Positions 20,780 through 29,831 of a DNA stretch of 64,000 nt are shown piece after piece. The position numbers and the translations under genes are program-made. Every line of letters starts with the position of its first letter. Position 1 is the stretch's first letter. Source of the DNA: Gracilaria domingensis (Eukaryota > Rhodophyta > Florideophyceae > Gracilariales > Gracilariaceae). Below the pieces are notes generated by a model, which had not been told where the DNA came from, did not search any database, and saw only the letters and a list, made by a program, of their open reading frames with translations. The DNA is taken from NCBI GenBank assembly GCA_022539475.1, contig VCMS01000315.1, positions 30,746 through 94,745 of the forward strand, given 5' to 3'.

Positions 20780-21300
20780 CGGCAGAGGCGATCGGCGCGA
20801 CAGCGGGAACGGTGGGGCGCTGAGGGGTGATCGGAGAGTCGGGTGTGAGAGCGGTTGGGCCCGCTTCTTTGCCAATCAACGTAACAGTGTCGACTGTGCC
20901 ACAGCGGTAGTAGCCCTGACCGGACGCGATTCGGTACAGCGGGCGGCGAATGCGAAAGATGACGTTCTGCTCGCCCTCAAACACGGTGGTCTTGAACGGG
21001 CGGCGCGTGCGCAGCACGTCTCTGGTGACGATGCTCTCCTACGAGCCCTCCTGTTTGCGCGCGAACGCACACACACACGGTTAGCACGACGGACAGACAC
21101 TGCTGAGAACAAGCAACTGCAACATACCTTCGCGATGTAGCCCACGACGTGGCCGCGCGGCACGGCGCGGATAGAGTACTTGTCGGCCTGCTCAAAGCCG
21201 AGCAGAATGTTGCCTCACTCGTACTAGCCCGTGACGACGAGCGCCAGCGGCGACAGCACGAGCTGCGCGCCAGGCGGCGCGCAGCGCGCGCGGCTTGGAC
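20780..21300 (-). pseudogene. Phospholipid scramblase pseudogene fragment
   Basis: On the minus strand the frame reads LVLSPLALVVT, two stops, then ILLGFEQADKYSIR and HVVGYIAK. A likely 77-nt intron follows (21051-21127, GTATGT to CAAACAG). The second exon reads EGS-stop-ESIVTRDVLRTRRPFK and VIFRIRRPLYRIAS. This matches the core of the scramblase family (LGFEQANKY, GYIAEE, LLRTRRPF, RRPFYLI). Stops lie at 21224-21226 (TAG), 21215-21217 (TGA, where the family often has Trp) and 21039-21041 (TAG). Downstream of RRPLYRIAS the similarity fades, so the C-terminal part is missing. Three stops plus truncation make this a dead copy. Confidence 0.75.
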
Positions 21301-21301
21301 A

Positions 21302-21770
21302 GCGGCGGCGCGTCAGTGGCGTCGCACAGCGCGCACGCTCGGCACGGCGCGGCGACGCGCGGGGCTGCGCGCGCGGTGAGGCGAGCGGCGGCGCTCAGTC
21401 GGCGCGATGCGGCGCGCGAGAGCGAGGCGATTCAGCGCCATGACGCGTACAGGTGGCGGCTGCGGCGGGAAAGCGCGGCGGACATGCGGGCGGGGCGGAC
21501 GTGGCGCGGTCCGGGCGCTCGGCGGGTGACGATAGCAGCGGTGGCGCGTCAGGGGCGTCGCACAGCGTGCGCGCTTGTCGCGGCGCGGCGACGCGCAAGG
21601 CTGCGCGCGCGGTGGGGCGAGCGGCGGCTCCCAGTCGGCGCGATGCGGCGCGCAAGAGCGAGGTGAGACAGCGCCATGACACGTACAGGTGGCCACTGCG
21701 GCGGGGAAGCCCGGCGGACATGCGGGCGGGGTGAACGTGGCGCGGTCCGGGCGCTCGGCCGGTGAAGATA
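21302..21770. repeat. GC-rich 238-bp tandem duplication
   Basis: The block starting near 21302 (GGCGCGTCAGTGGCGTCGCA) repeats near 21540, and the block near 21369 repeats near 21607, a period of 238 bp. A third partial unit ends near 21770. The region is far richer in G and C than its surroundings. It lies directly upstream of the scramblase relic. Confidence 0.8.
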
Positions 21771-22654
21771 GTGAGCTTGGCGCGTGGCGCCGCTGTTGTT
21801 GAACGGCGATTCGCGATGGTCGCGGGCGCTTGCGTCGAAGCTGCGCTCGTTATCATCGCGAAGATTACAGTCCGTCGTCGTCGGGGGAGCGGCTCAGCAT
21901 TGGAACCGAGCATGCGCTTGAGGGCGCCCTTGATGCCAGAGACTGGTGGGGTAGTGAGCGCGGGCGCCGCAAGGGGCGCAGTAGAAAGGCTTTGACGTGA
22001 TGCAGTCGACGCGCGAACGCGATCGGCAGCGCGCGCTGCGGAGAGGCGTTGGGGTGCTGAATGAAAAAACGGCGGCGCCGTTGCGAATGTGCCGACTGTA
22101 GTAGCGAGAAGCATTTGCTGCGGCACTGAGAGCCCTTTGCTGGCCTTCGAGATTTTCACGAATTCTCGCAAAATCTCGCTGTCCAGGCGTGATTGAAATC
22201 GTTTTTGCACGGACTACGTCTGTGTTCTGCAAAGTGGAATATAGTCTGTTCGCTTTGGAAACTAAGCTAGTTTTGGGGCTATTTGGGGCGCGCGAGGGGG
22301 TAGCAGAGGCTGGCACTCAAAAAATTAAGAAATTTTGGAATATTAAATTCCATTTCGCGCAGTTTAGTGCTTGGGTCCCCTAGTTTTTGTAGAGGTTCTA
22401 CTTCGCCGCACCACCCCATTCACTCTTTTCCGCGACCCTCTCTCAAAACTGCACTCGTGCTAGTTTGCGTTTCCATTTTCTCCCATGTTGCAATGCCAAT
22501 CGCAACTCATCCCACCTCAATCATCCCATCACTTCTTCCCAGTCCACACCACCCCCGCTATTTACCCATTTCTCGCCCATCACGCGTTCATTTTGTAGAA
22601 GTCAGGTGCACAACTCTCCCCCTTCTCGTATACCCGCCTCGCCCCAAAACGGCT
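21771..22654. other. Gene-free interval
   Basis: A minus-strand frame (to 22210) is open through the GC-rich repeats but starts with GTG and shows only low-complexity Ala/Arg/Pro text. It might include the degenerate N-terminus of the scramblase relic. From about 22390 the plus strand becomes very C/T-rich. Confidence 0.4.
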
Positions 22655-23584
22655 TCAAATCCCTCCCATCCTTCTCTCCTCCTGTCCCCTCAGAATCCCC
22701 TTCGCAGTCCGCGCTACCTCCGCCGCACTCCTAAACCCAGTCACCACCGGAGCTCCCACTCCCTCCCGCGGCACCTCCTCCACCACCTTCTTCATCTCCT
22801 TACGCCTCTTCTTCAGACGGCTCTTCCCATCCCCAACCCCACCACCCTTTGTCTTCGGTGTCACAGGAGACCCCTTCTGCACCGCCACCCTTCCCACACT
22901 TCCCTTCTCCGTCTTTCCCTCCACACCTCCTTTCACCCTCTCCTCTTCCACCAATCTTTGCCTCTTGCACAGCTCCTTCACCTCCTTCTCCAGCACGTCC
23001 AACCTCTCGTTCAGAACCCTATTCTCCTCCCGCAACTCTCCAACCTCCCTTCCCGCACACTCCACTATCCCATACACATGATTTCTCATCTCCACTCCCA
23101 ATACCGACAATGAATTCCGCAGGCTCGAAATCGCCTCAACCGAAACACCACTACCACCCCCACTCAGCACCACACCGCCCATTTCCGTTACAATCTCCAC
23201 AATTCCATCGTCCAGTTGCTCCTTCATCACCAACCCCAACATCCCCACCCTCGCCTTCATCTCCCCCACAAACCGCATCTCCCTGTCACCCTCTCCGCTC
23301 CCACTCTCTATCTGGTCTCCAACCTCTAACTGACTCAGATGCACCGCACCCCTTCTCTCCATTGCGACCCCCTCCACCTCCAATTTTACCCCCTTCTCCA
23401 CCTCATCACCATCCCCTCTCCTCGCCTCACACTTCCTTCCTTCATCAGCCACTTCCTTCTTCTGCGACATGCGACCAGACGCCGTAATCACGTCCTCTTC
23501 CCGCTTTGGTGACGGCGTCTGCGGTACCTCCTTCCCCTCCAACAGCACCCACAGCTCCTCATCCTTCACGTATCCGTTCGACAT
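22655..23584 (-). CDS. Coiled-coil protein, unknown function
   Basis: The frame from the first ATG at 23584 encodes 309 residues (MSNGYVKDEELWVLLEGKEV). The middle is Gly/Val/Glu-rich. A clear coiled coil lies at about 160-215 (REVGELREENRVLNERLDVLEKE, residues shown in part). A basic C-terminal segment follows (SRLKKRRKEMKKVVEE). The coding strand is strongly purine-rich, which produces proline-rich mirror frames on the other strand; those are shadows. No catalytic motif or family is recognised. The heptad pattern and the consistent frame support a real gene; it could be cellular or derived from an old element. Confidence 0.5.
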   Translation of the reverse strand: MSNGYVKDEELWVLLEGKEVPQTPSPKREEDVITASGRMSQKKEVADEGRKCEARRGDGDEVEKGVKLEVEGVAMERRGAVHLSQLEVGDQIESGSGEGDREMRFVGEMKARVGMLGLVMKEQLDDGIVEIVTEMGGVVLSGGGSGVSVEAISSLRNSLSVLGVEMRNHVYGIVECAGREVGELREENRVLNERLDVLEKEVKELCKRQRLVEEERVKGGVEGKTEKGSVGRVAVQKGSPVTPKTKGGGVGDGKSRLKKRRKEMKKVVEEVPREGVGAPVVTGFRSAAEVARTAKGILRGQEERRMGGI

Positions 23585-23824
23585 CTTCAGAAAAAGAAGT
23601 AGTAGTTGGATCGAAGTTTCCGCTGCGATACAGTGCAATCGAGCTAAACTGTGCTGTCCACCCCCACTGTCCAACCACACGGGCTATATCCAGCACCATG
23701 ATTGTCCCTGTTTCCCTCATCCCATTTCCCGCCAAAACATCTACTGTACACCTCCGCACCTTCCACTATTTAAGCGCCATCTCTCTGTCCCCTCTTCACA
23801 TAGTCCCCACCCACCTCGCCTCGA
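23585..23824. other. Upstream flank of the coiled-coil gene
   Basis: Nothing recognised besides C/T-rich sequence. Confidence 0.3.
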
Positions 23825-24175
23825 CCGGCGATATTTTTCTCTTCCACCATAACCCCACTCGATGGTTATAGCAAAACAGGAAGATATTGCCAGTGGAGGC
23901 AAGCTAGGGACTAGTGATTGTACTTAGAGTTGCTCACCCTCTGTCGACTGGGGGCATGTTCTTCTTCCGTCACATCCTTTGTGGGTTGTGACAAAAAAAG
24001 AATATGTCACCACTCGACACCGGATGGGTAACAATGATAGCACGTAGAGTAGTTCATCCTCCCTCTCAGCGTCCACTGGGGATATATTTATGTTCTCTCA
24101 CATCCTTTCCCGGTTGTGATACAAGAGAAATACATCTCCAATGGAGACGGAGAATTTAGTTGTGATAACACGTAA
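23825..24175. repeat. Three diverged ~127-bp tandem repeats, each foldable
   Basis: Units start near 23829, 23957 and 24083. Each has a TTCTCTTCC-like block, an internal inverted pair (for example GTCACA with TGTGAC, and TCACA with TGTGA) and a GAAATA/GAATATG block ending in an ACTC/CAGTGGA-like motif. Copies are clearly diverged but collinear. Confidence 0.6.
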
Positions 24176-24215
24176 AGGTAACAATGTAATAAACAATAAA
24201 TTTATGCTACTATCT

Positions 24216-24600
24216 CTAACCAACCTTTCGAAAACCAGCTATGACATGAGCTGGGTTACTCGAGCCAAAGATGGCAGATCCTGCAACTGAAATGTTTGCA
24301 CCGGCCTTCACTACTGCTTTCACAGTACTCAGTCCAATACCTCCATCCACCTGTATCCCTATTCTTGGGTACAACTCCCTTGCATCTCGCACCTTATCAA
24401 GAACACCCTCCATAAACGCCTGTCCTCCAAACCCTGGCTCCACCGTCATCAACAATAACATGTCTACAACTCCTTCGTTCATAAGTGCTTCTACGACCTT
24501 TATAGACGTATTCGGGCGCAATCCAACTCCATCCTTTTAATTATGGCAATCTGATTGAAGCTATAAAACCCGTTCACCTCATTTATGAAGCCAAAATGGC
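24216..24600 (-). pseudogene. Ribulose-phosphate 3-epimerase relic (C-terminal part)
   Basis: The frame reads GVGLRPNTSIKVVEAL, then MLLLMTVEPGFGGQAFM, IGIQVDGGIG and SVAGSAIFGSSNPA. These match strands and loops of the (beta/alpha)8 epimerase, including the catalytic VDGG and phosphate-binding AGSAIF regions. A stop lies immediately upstream (near 24536), and a second frame (FNQIAIIKR, near 24550) resembles the preceding strand. The N-terminal half, with the metal-binding His residues, is absent. The enzyme interconverts ribulose-5-phosphate and xylulose-5-phosphate; this fragment cannot do so. Confidence 0.75.
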
Positions 24601-24933
24601 TCCTTTCATCCTGTATTCAAGCTCCCCGTAACTCGTACTTTACAACTACTTTACAACTCAGGTTCGAAATCAGTTTCATTCATTGCACACTTTCTACTCT
24701 TCCACCTACCTTTCATAAAACATCATCACACTTTGTGGCTTGTCGTCTCATACAAGCCCTATCATTCATTCAGTACAATCACATATCATACATTTCGCTC
24801 ACTTTCACAAAGTGAACCATGTTCCCGTTCTGCGCTTCCCAACCGTTTGTACTTACGTATCACTCTTTACCCCAGCAGTTCTCCGCCCCATCTTCCCTTT
24901 TTATCGTCACACAAAAACAATCGAACACTTGCA
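24601..24933. other. Upstream flank of the KPR-like gene
   Basis: No separate gene. The frame of the next gene is open here, but the text is Ser/Tyr/Pro-rich and does not continue the enzyme fold. Confidence 0.4.
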
Positions 24934-25836
24934 ATGAACTCCGAGTCCGACATGCCTCCGACTCCGCCTCCGAGTCCCAGATACTCTGACGTCCCTCAGG
25001 CTTCATCTCCCGCCCGAAGGACGCGATCCGTTATTGTTGGAAGGGGGCGTATAGGTACCATGCTGGCAAACGAAGAAGATACGGTCATTTCCGCACACGA
25101 ATTCTGCAGCATGGCTGCTACCTCTCATCTTTCTGATGTACCGATACTAGTTTGTGGAAGAACGAACACCCTGGAGACCGTAATTCAGGCTTGCCCTTAT
25201 TCGCTCAGAGAGAATCTCGTTTTCTTCCAGAATGGAGACATCATACCATTGCTTTCGAAGCTCGGTGTGGACAAATGTTCAAAAGTTGTCCTATACGTTG
25301 GTGTCCCCTCAAGAAACGCAGCTCCGCAGGATGGTGTCACTCCTCAAAGTCCGGATGGTCTCACTGTCGCAACAGGAAAGTGGGCCTCCAACGTTGCAGA
25401 CAGGTTTAGGTCTATGGGTCTCACTTGCGGGGTTGTCGACGAAGACACATTTCTCGTAAGCTATTATGAGAAGCTCGTGTGGCTATCAGCGTTCAACATC
25501 GTCGGGGCCTCAAGAGGTTTCATTCCTATGGACGTAGTCGCTACGGAGTGCAGTACGGTTGTGCTCACAATAATGAAAGAGCTGTTGAAGATAGTTTCGC
25601 TTAAGACAGGTACTACTTTCAACCTGGAAGAGACCGTTGGGCGACTTCTTGCATATGGAAAAACTCTCGTTGGCTTCCCTACTTCTTTCTCCGACTTTCA
25701 GTTTAGGAACGCGTACTTCTACGACTTTTCCCGCCAAGAAAGAAACATCGTAGGCGGTGACCCCGCTCCTTTTCATACAAACTACGTCAACGTTGTTAAG
25801 GAAAAGTTATCCCCCTCCCCATTCCCCCAGCTTTGA
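24934..25836 (+). CDS. Ketopantoate reductase (ApbA/PanE)-like protein
   Basis: The 300-residue protein from the ATG at 24934 has a Pro/Ser-rich leader, then a Rossmann-type start SVIVGRGRIGTMLA (dinucleotide motif GxGxxG). LVFFQNGDIIPLL follows, resembling the family's QNG motif after the Rossmann domain. The C-terminal all-helical part has YYEKLVWLSAFNIVGA, matching the ApbA_C helix that holds the conserved substrate-binding region. Family members reduce 2-dehydropantoate with NADPH on the pantothenate pathway, but many eukaryotic paralogs have unknown substrates. The spacing between the Rossmann motif and the next strand looks unusual, so the substrate is uncertain. Confidence 0.6.
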   Translation: MNSESDMPPTPPPSPRYSDVPQASSPARRTRSVIVGRGRIGTMLANEEDTVISAHEFCSMAATSHLSDVPILVCGRTNTLETVIQACPYSLRENLVFFQNGDIIPLLSKLGVDKCSKVVLYVGVPSRNAAPQDGVTPQSPDGLTVATGKWASNVADRFRSMGLTCGVVDEDTFLVSYYEKLVWLSAFNIVGASRGFIPMDVVATECSTVVLTIMKELLKIVSLKTGTTFNLEETVGRLLAYGKTLVGFPTSFSDFQFRNAYFYDFSRQERNIVGGDPAPFHTNYVNVVKEKLSPSPFPQL

Positions 25837-26463
25837 GGTTAGAACACATGACTTTTCGGTGTTGTAAACCTTTTAGAGATAGTTAAACATAAAAGTTACT
25901 TTATCGAAATGACCTGTTCCTATTACATTACTTATATTGTTCGTCCTTCTGTGGTTCAAATATGCCCCTTTAAATCCTACATCCCTTATCACTAATACTT
26001 CGCTAAGATTTTGCTAGATAGAAAATGGTCATTCCATATCATTAAAGTGCACGATACTAGTAACGAAACAAGTACAAGAATTGTGATATTTCTGAAGAAC
26101 TAAGCGTTTGCATTACTTGGGGCACCCGTATAAAGTAAGGTAAACCTTTTATGGGTTTCAACCCGTAATGGAGGTTGTTTTACTCTTCTTGATTTCTAAG
26201 CTCATGTTAAAGATATTTACAGTTTTCTTTACCCACTTGAACCCGTACATATAATTTATGACTAAATCATCCTTTCTTTACTTCAAATCGATGCAAAAGC
26301 TTCTCCTCCTAGTAACGTTTTAAAACAGTACTACAATACCCGTATATGGTCGTTCTTAGACTCTTTGTATACTACGAAACACCTTGTGAACATCAATCAC
26401 ATCCTTCTCATTCGTATACCCATACCCATTTGCAAAACGAACCCTTTCGAAAGCTTTCAAAAC
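25837..26463. other. AT-rich gene-free interval
   Basis: No gene or repeat is seen. It is AT-richer than the flanking coding sequence and presumably holds the promoter of the HAD gene. Confidence 0.4.
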
Positions 26464-27357
26464 ATGTATAACTCAGAAGTTAGAGCCCAAGAAGTAACTC
26501 CTCAGCAGCTGGCTAACGAAATATTCGAAAATGGCTACGCCGTGATTAGTGATGTTGACGGTACTCTGAAAAGAGCTGGGGAGAATATTCCTGCCGAAAC
26601 AGTCAAATGCATGAAGTACATCAACGCACGCGTTGGTTTCGGAATTGCTACTGGGCGAGATATAGAGGATGCCGAGAGTTTCATGGAGCACCTGGGTGGC
26701 TACACTTTTGGCATCTCTGGAAACCAAGGCGCACGGGTGAGATTATCCAATGGTACCGAAATTGATCAGGACCTTGACAGGGAAGGTTACGAAAGATGTG
26801 CAGCCGAACTTGAGAGACTTGCACTCTCCTTAAATGAATCGCACGGACTTCACGAAGAGCGTCAACAAGCAGTGGTGAGCACTAGAAAAGACAGTGGACT
26901 CCCTAACTTCACGTACAATGGACTGTCGAAGTGGAAAACAGAAGTTAACTCCGGTATTTCAAAAGTGTTGACATCCTTTCCGAACCTGGTTGCGTACCCT
27001 CAAGATGAAAACTGTGACATAGGGGACATTCGTTTCACGAAAAATAGTGGGGCGCTAGCCTTGGTTGAAAACGACCCCCAGTTCGACACACATTTAATCG
27101 TTGCTTTCGGGAATGCTTCCAATGATGGCCCTCTATATGAAATGGCAACCCTGGCAGTTCATGTGAAGGGAGAAGACCATCCAGCAGCGGTAACATATCT
27201 TGTTGATGGGTGGAGGACGTGCATGAGACCATCAAAAGGGTGGCAGAACTGTACGGGTACAGAAAATGCAAGTGTCAATGGTTTAGAAATGCTCTTGGAA
27301 TTTGTTTCCAGTGCTACGATGCCTGTAATACTTAGCTATGATATGAGATCTCAGTAA
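26464..27357 (+). CDS. HAD-superfamily phosphatase-like protein
   Basis: The 297-residue protein from the ATG at 26464 carries HAD motif I as VISDVDGTLK (nucleophile Asp and Asp+2), motif II GIATGRD and motif IV GNASNDGPLYEM. This suits a Cof- or sugar-phosphatase-type (C2-cap) hydrolase that removes phosphate from small molecules; the substrate is unknown. Motif IV reads GNASND rather than GDxxND, so the first acid is Asn. A diverged inverted copy lies just downstream on the opposite strand, stop to stop about 90 bp. Confidence 0.7.
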   Translation: MYNSEVRAQEVTPQQLANEIFENGYAVISDVDGTLKRAGENIPAETVKCMKYINARVGFGIATGRDIEDAESFMEHLGGYTFGISGNQGARVRLSNGTEIDQDLDREGYERCAAELERLALSLNESHGLHEERQQAVVSTRKDSGLPNFTYNGLSKWKTEVNSGISKVLTSFPNLVAYPQDENCDIGDIRFTKNSGALALVENDPQFDTHLIVAFGNASNDGPLYEMATLAVHVKGEDHPAAVTYLVDGWRTCMRPSKGWQNCTGTENASVNGLEMLLEFVSSATMPVILSYDMRSQ

Positions 27358-27447
27358 TAAAAGTGTCGTATATATCTCAATACCCTTCTATGATTCATGG
27401 TGGTTTTTATCGTGCTGCTTTTCCTCGTAGCCGTACAACAGAGCCAC

Positions 27448-28248
27448 CTACATAATTGTCGAATGTACATCCTCCACGCTTTCGAACAGGTTGTGTACTC
27501 CACGCGGGATACAATCTTCTTTGACGTGAACGCCGTACACGCCTATCTCATGCAAAGGCCCGTCGCTCAAAGCACTTCCGAACGTCACGACGTCATCCGT
27601 ATCAATAAATCTCGGTTCATTATCCACAAGATTTTCTCCTCCGCTTCCTTTTGTGTATCGCGTGTCCACAATTTCGCAACTTTTATCGCCGGGATAGATA
27701 ACAAACGCATCCATCTTCTGCAACAGGTCCCCAATAGCAGAATCCACTTCTTCTTTCCACTGCTACAGTTTGTTGTACACGAAATTGGGAAGGCCACTAT
27801 CACTTCTGGTCTCCACGAACCCCTTGTCATCATCATTCACAATACCATGCCTCCTATTCAAATCCCTTGCCACGAACAGTAGTCCGTCAACAGTGTGGTC
27901 AAGGGTGTGATCATTGAATGCACCCTTAATTTCCCTCTCGTCAGAGAAACGCAGGAAAGCTCCATGATTCGCCGAGACACCAAACTTATAGTCTCCGAGT
28001 CCTTCCATTTTCCCCTCCACGTCGCCCACATCACCCCCTGTGACAAGTCCGAAACCAACACGTTCGTCAATGAACTTCATACACTTCACAACTTCTTCTG
28101 GAATTGACTCTCCTTCTCTTCTCAACGTTCCATCAACGGAACTTAATATACCGTAACCATTGGCATATATGAACTTAGACAAGGTATTTGGTGAAATTTC
28201 CGCCAAGTCTCTCTGTTCCTCTGCCATTTTTCCTGATACAGTCACCAT
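27448..28248 (-). pseudogene. Inactivated tail-to-tail copy of the HAD gene
   Basis: The frame from the ATG at 28248 is collinear with the upstream HAD gene throughout (KFIYANGYGILSSVDGTLRR, FGLVTGGD, SGLPNFVYNKL, GSALSDGPLHEIG). Motif I has Ser in place of the nucleophilic Asp (SSVDGTL against SDVDGTL). A TAG lies at 27760-27762, where the sister gene has Ser, splitting the frame into 161- and ~100-codon pieces. Motif IV Asn is Ser. These losses remove catalysis. The rest of the frame is intact, so the nonsense change looks recent relative to the amino-acid divergence. Confidence 0.8.
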
Positions 28249-28577
28249 ACTGCCACAAGTACCGCATAGACAGGACCTGCATATACTTCTCTTAAAAGCA
28301 ACCTTAAGTGCAGTTTCAGAAGTGTTAGGACGCTACATGTTCAATTGCGAATTGAATGGTGCCACCAATGATGTTAACGATACCGAGCATTTGGCATGTT
28401 GCAATTAGACGCAACTGGACCAAAGACGTTTGACATGTGTTCAATTACCAGCCTGCCGCACCTTTTCTATGTTCATATGTATAGCCTTGTAATAGTATAC
28501 TACTCTTAATACTCGCAAGACACACATAATTTACTAATCATCTCATTCTCATCCACTTCGAGGCGCTCGCAGCCTCA
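28249..28577. other. Gene-free interval at left edge of the composite region
   Basis: No gene is seen. If the 28.6-43.0 kb region is a single element, its left end should lie here. I could not recognise a terminal repeat. Confidence 0.35.
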
Positions 28578-29831
28578 TTATTGGCAAATCGTCATCACTA
28601 CTACTCTCGAGCACTTCGGTTCACCGGCGTCCGCTTCCACACCAATCTCCACGACCACTTGGTCTTCGTCCATGTCAACCGCCCCACCCTCCTTATCGGA
28701 CAACAGTTCATCCTCCGCCTCCTCCTCCTCGTCACCATTGACAAACGTGGGTCGGAAATCCCGCACCCGATGAACAGCATCAGGTAGTGCGTAGCCCTCT
28801 GGTACCATGTACATGTGGTATCTAACCAACAAATCCATAGACTCGGGCCTATCCACCTTGTCCTTCCCACTTGCTCCAGCATGTGTCACATCACCACGGC
28901 CCACGAATACAGAGTACGGTGGGATGATTATCTTCTTCGCTGGATACACCTCCGACATCACTCGCAACTGTTGGTTGTTCATCCCCACCAGTTGATGGCT
29001 TCCAGCGCTCACCCAGAGAGGAAAGCCCTCTTTCCCAGAGGCCATTACAAAGTATCCGGGGTTGCCAGTATTCATTGTTTCCTTCGTAACCAGACCACTG
29101 AAGTCGGTGTGCAGCGTCTGGCGCTTGCACTTTCTCGTCGTCCCCAGAAATCGACCACCAGTTTTCGGAGTGTACATCTTCACAGCTTCCCTTTCATTGT
29201 CCCATAGTCCCAAAGCCGCAGCAATTGTACCCATTCGAACATCAAGTAAAGCACGCGACCTTACAACCCACCTGAGCTCCTCATTATCCTCCGGCTTCTC
29301 CACCGTACCCCAACGTGTCGACATCACTCTCCCCTCAAATGGTCCATCGCTACCGTCCTTCCATCCTTCATCATCGTTGATTATTTGAACAAACGACTTC
29401 TGTTCCTCTCCTTTCCGTATATCCGGCATCGCTCCATACTCATTCTCGAAGAAGTCCACCAACTTCCCCGACACATCTCCGAACTCCCGAACTTCTTCCA
29501 ACTCCTCCCATTTAGGGACACCATTATCCGTCGCAAAGCCATCAAGCACGCAATATCCATTCTGCCTTAGCTCAGCTTGCATTCGGGCGAAGAACATTTG
29601 CCCAAATTCGTCATGCTCCTTCGCAGCAACCCACAGCACCTCTTCATCATCCATACCTGTCGGTCGAGTACGAGGATACTGCATACCAAATGTCTCCGCC
29701 CGTAGGCGATGTTCAGCCCTTGCAGCGTGCCAAAAGACAAGATGGTGTACATCTCTGAGATTCGAGACACTTAGCAGCTCCGACCTATGTCCCTTCGGCA
29801 AGTGAATGACTCTGAGCCAGGGTCCTTGTGC
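28578..29831 (-). CDS. 2-oxoglutarate/Fe(II) dioxygenase-like domain, probably fused to the ParB-like protein
   Basis: This frame is open from 29831 and overlaps the ParB-like ORF by about 61 bp. Numbering from 29801, it shows LHTDFSG (metal ligands H231 and D233), GRGDVTHAGAS (distal ligand H307) and SMDLLVRYHMY (R327, placed to bind 2-oxoglutarate). This is the HxD...H...R set of the double-stranded beta-helix dioxygenases, a superfamily that includes TET/JBP and AlkB DNA/RNA oxidases. The subfamily is not clear. The first ATG is at codon 40, but conserved-looking text (HLPKGHRSELLSVSNLRDVHH) lies upstream of it. This suggests the natural protein continues from the ParB-like ORF through a one-base frame change. 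The acidic C-terminal tail (GDEEEEAEDE) is probably disordered. Confidence 0.7.
   Translation of the reverse strand, partial: AQGPWLRVIHLPKGHRSELLSVSNLRDVHHLVFWHAARAEHRLRAETFGMQYPRTRPTGMDDEEVLWVAAKEHDEFGQMFFARMQAELRQNGYCVLDGFATDNGVPKWEELEEVREFGDVSGKLVDFFENEYGAMPDIRKGEEQKSFVQIINDDEGWKDGSDGPFEGRVMSTRWGTVEKPEDNEELRWVVRSRALLDVRMGTIAAALGLWDNEREAVKMYTPKTGGRFLGTTRKCKRQTLHTDFSGLVTKETMNTGNPGYFVMASGKEGFPLWVSAGSHQLVGMNNQQLRVMSEVYPAKKIIIPPYSVFVGRGDVTHAGASGKDKVDRPESMDLLVRYHMYMVPEGYALPDAVHRVRDFRPTFVNGDEEEEAEDELLSDKEGGAVDMDEDQVVVEIGVEADAGEPKCSRVVVMTICQ

Noticed and set aside
21395-22210. 271-codon minus-strand Ala/Arg-rich frame
   Set aside because: It starts with GTG, covers the GC-rich tandem repeats and contains no recognisable domain.
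22367-23487. Proline/histidine-rich plus-strand frames
   Set aside because: They mirror the purine-rich minus-strand coiled-coil gene and lack domains.
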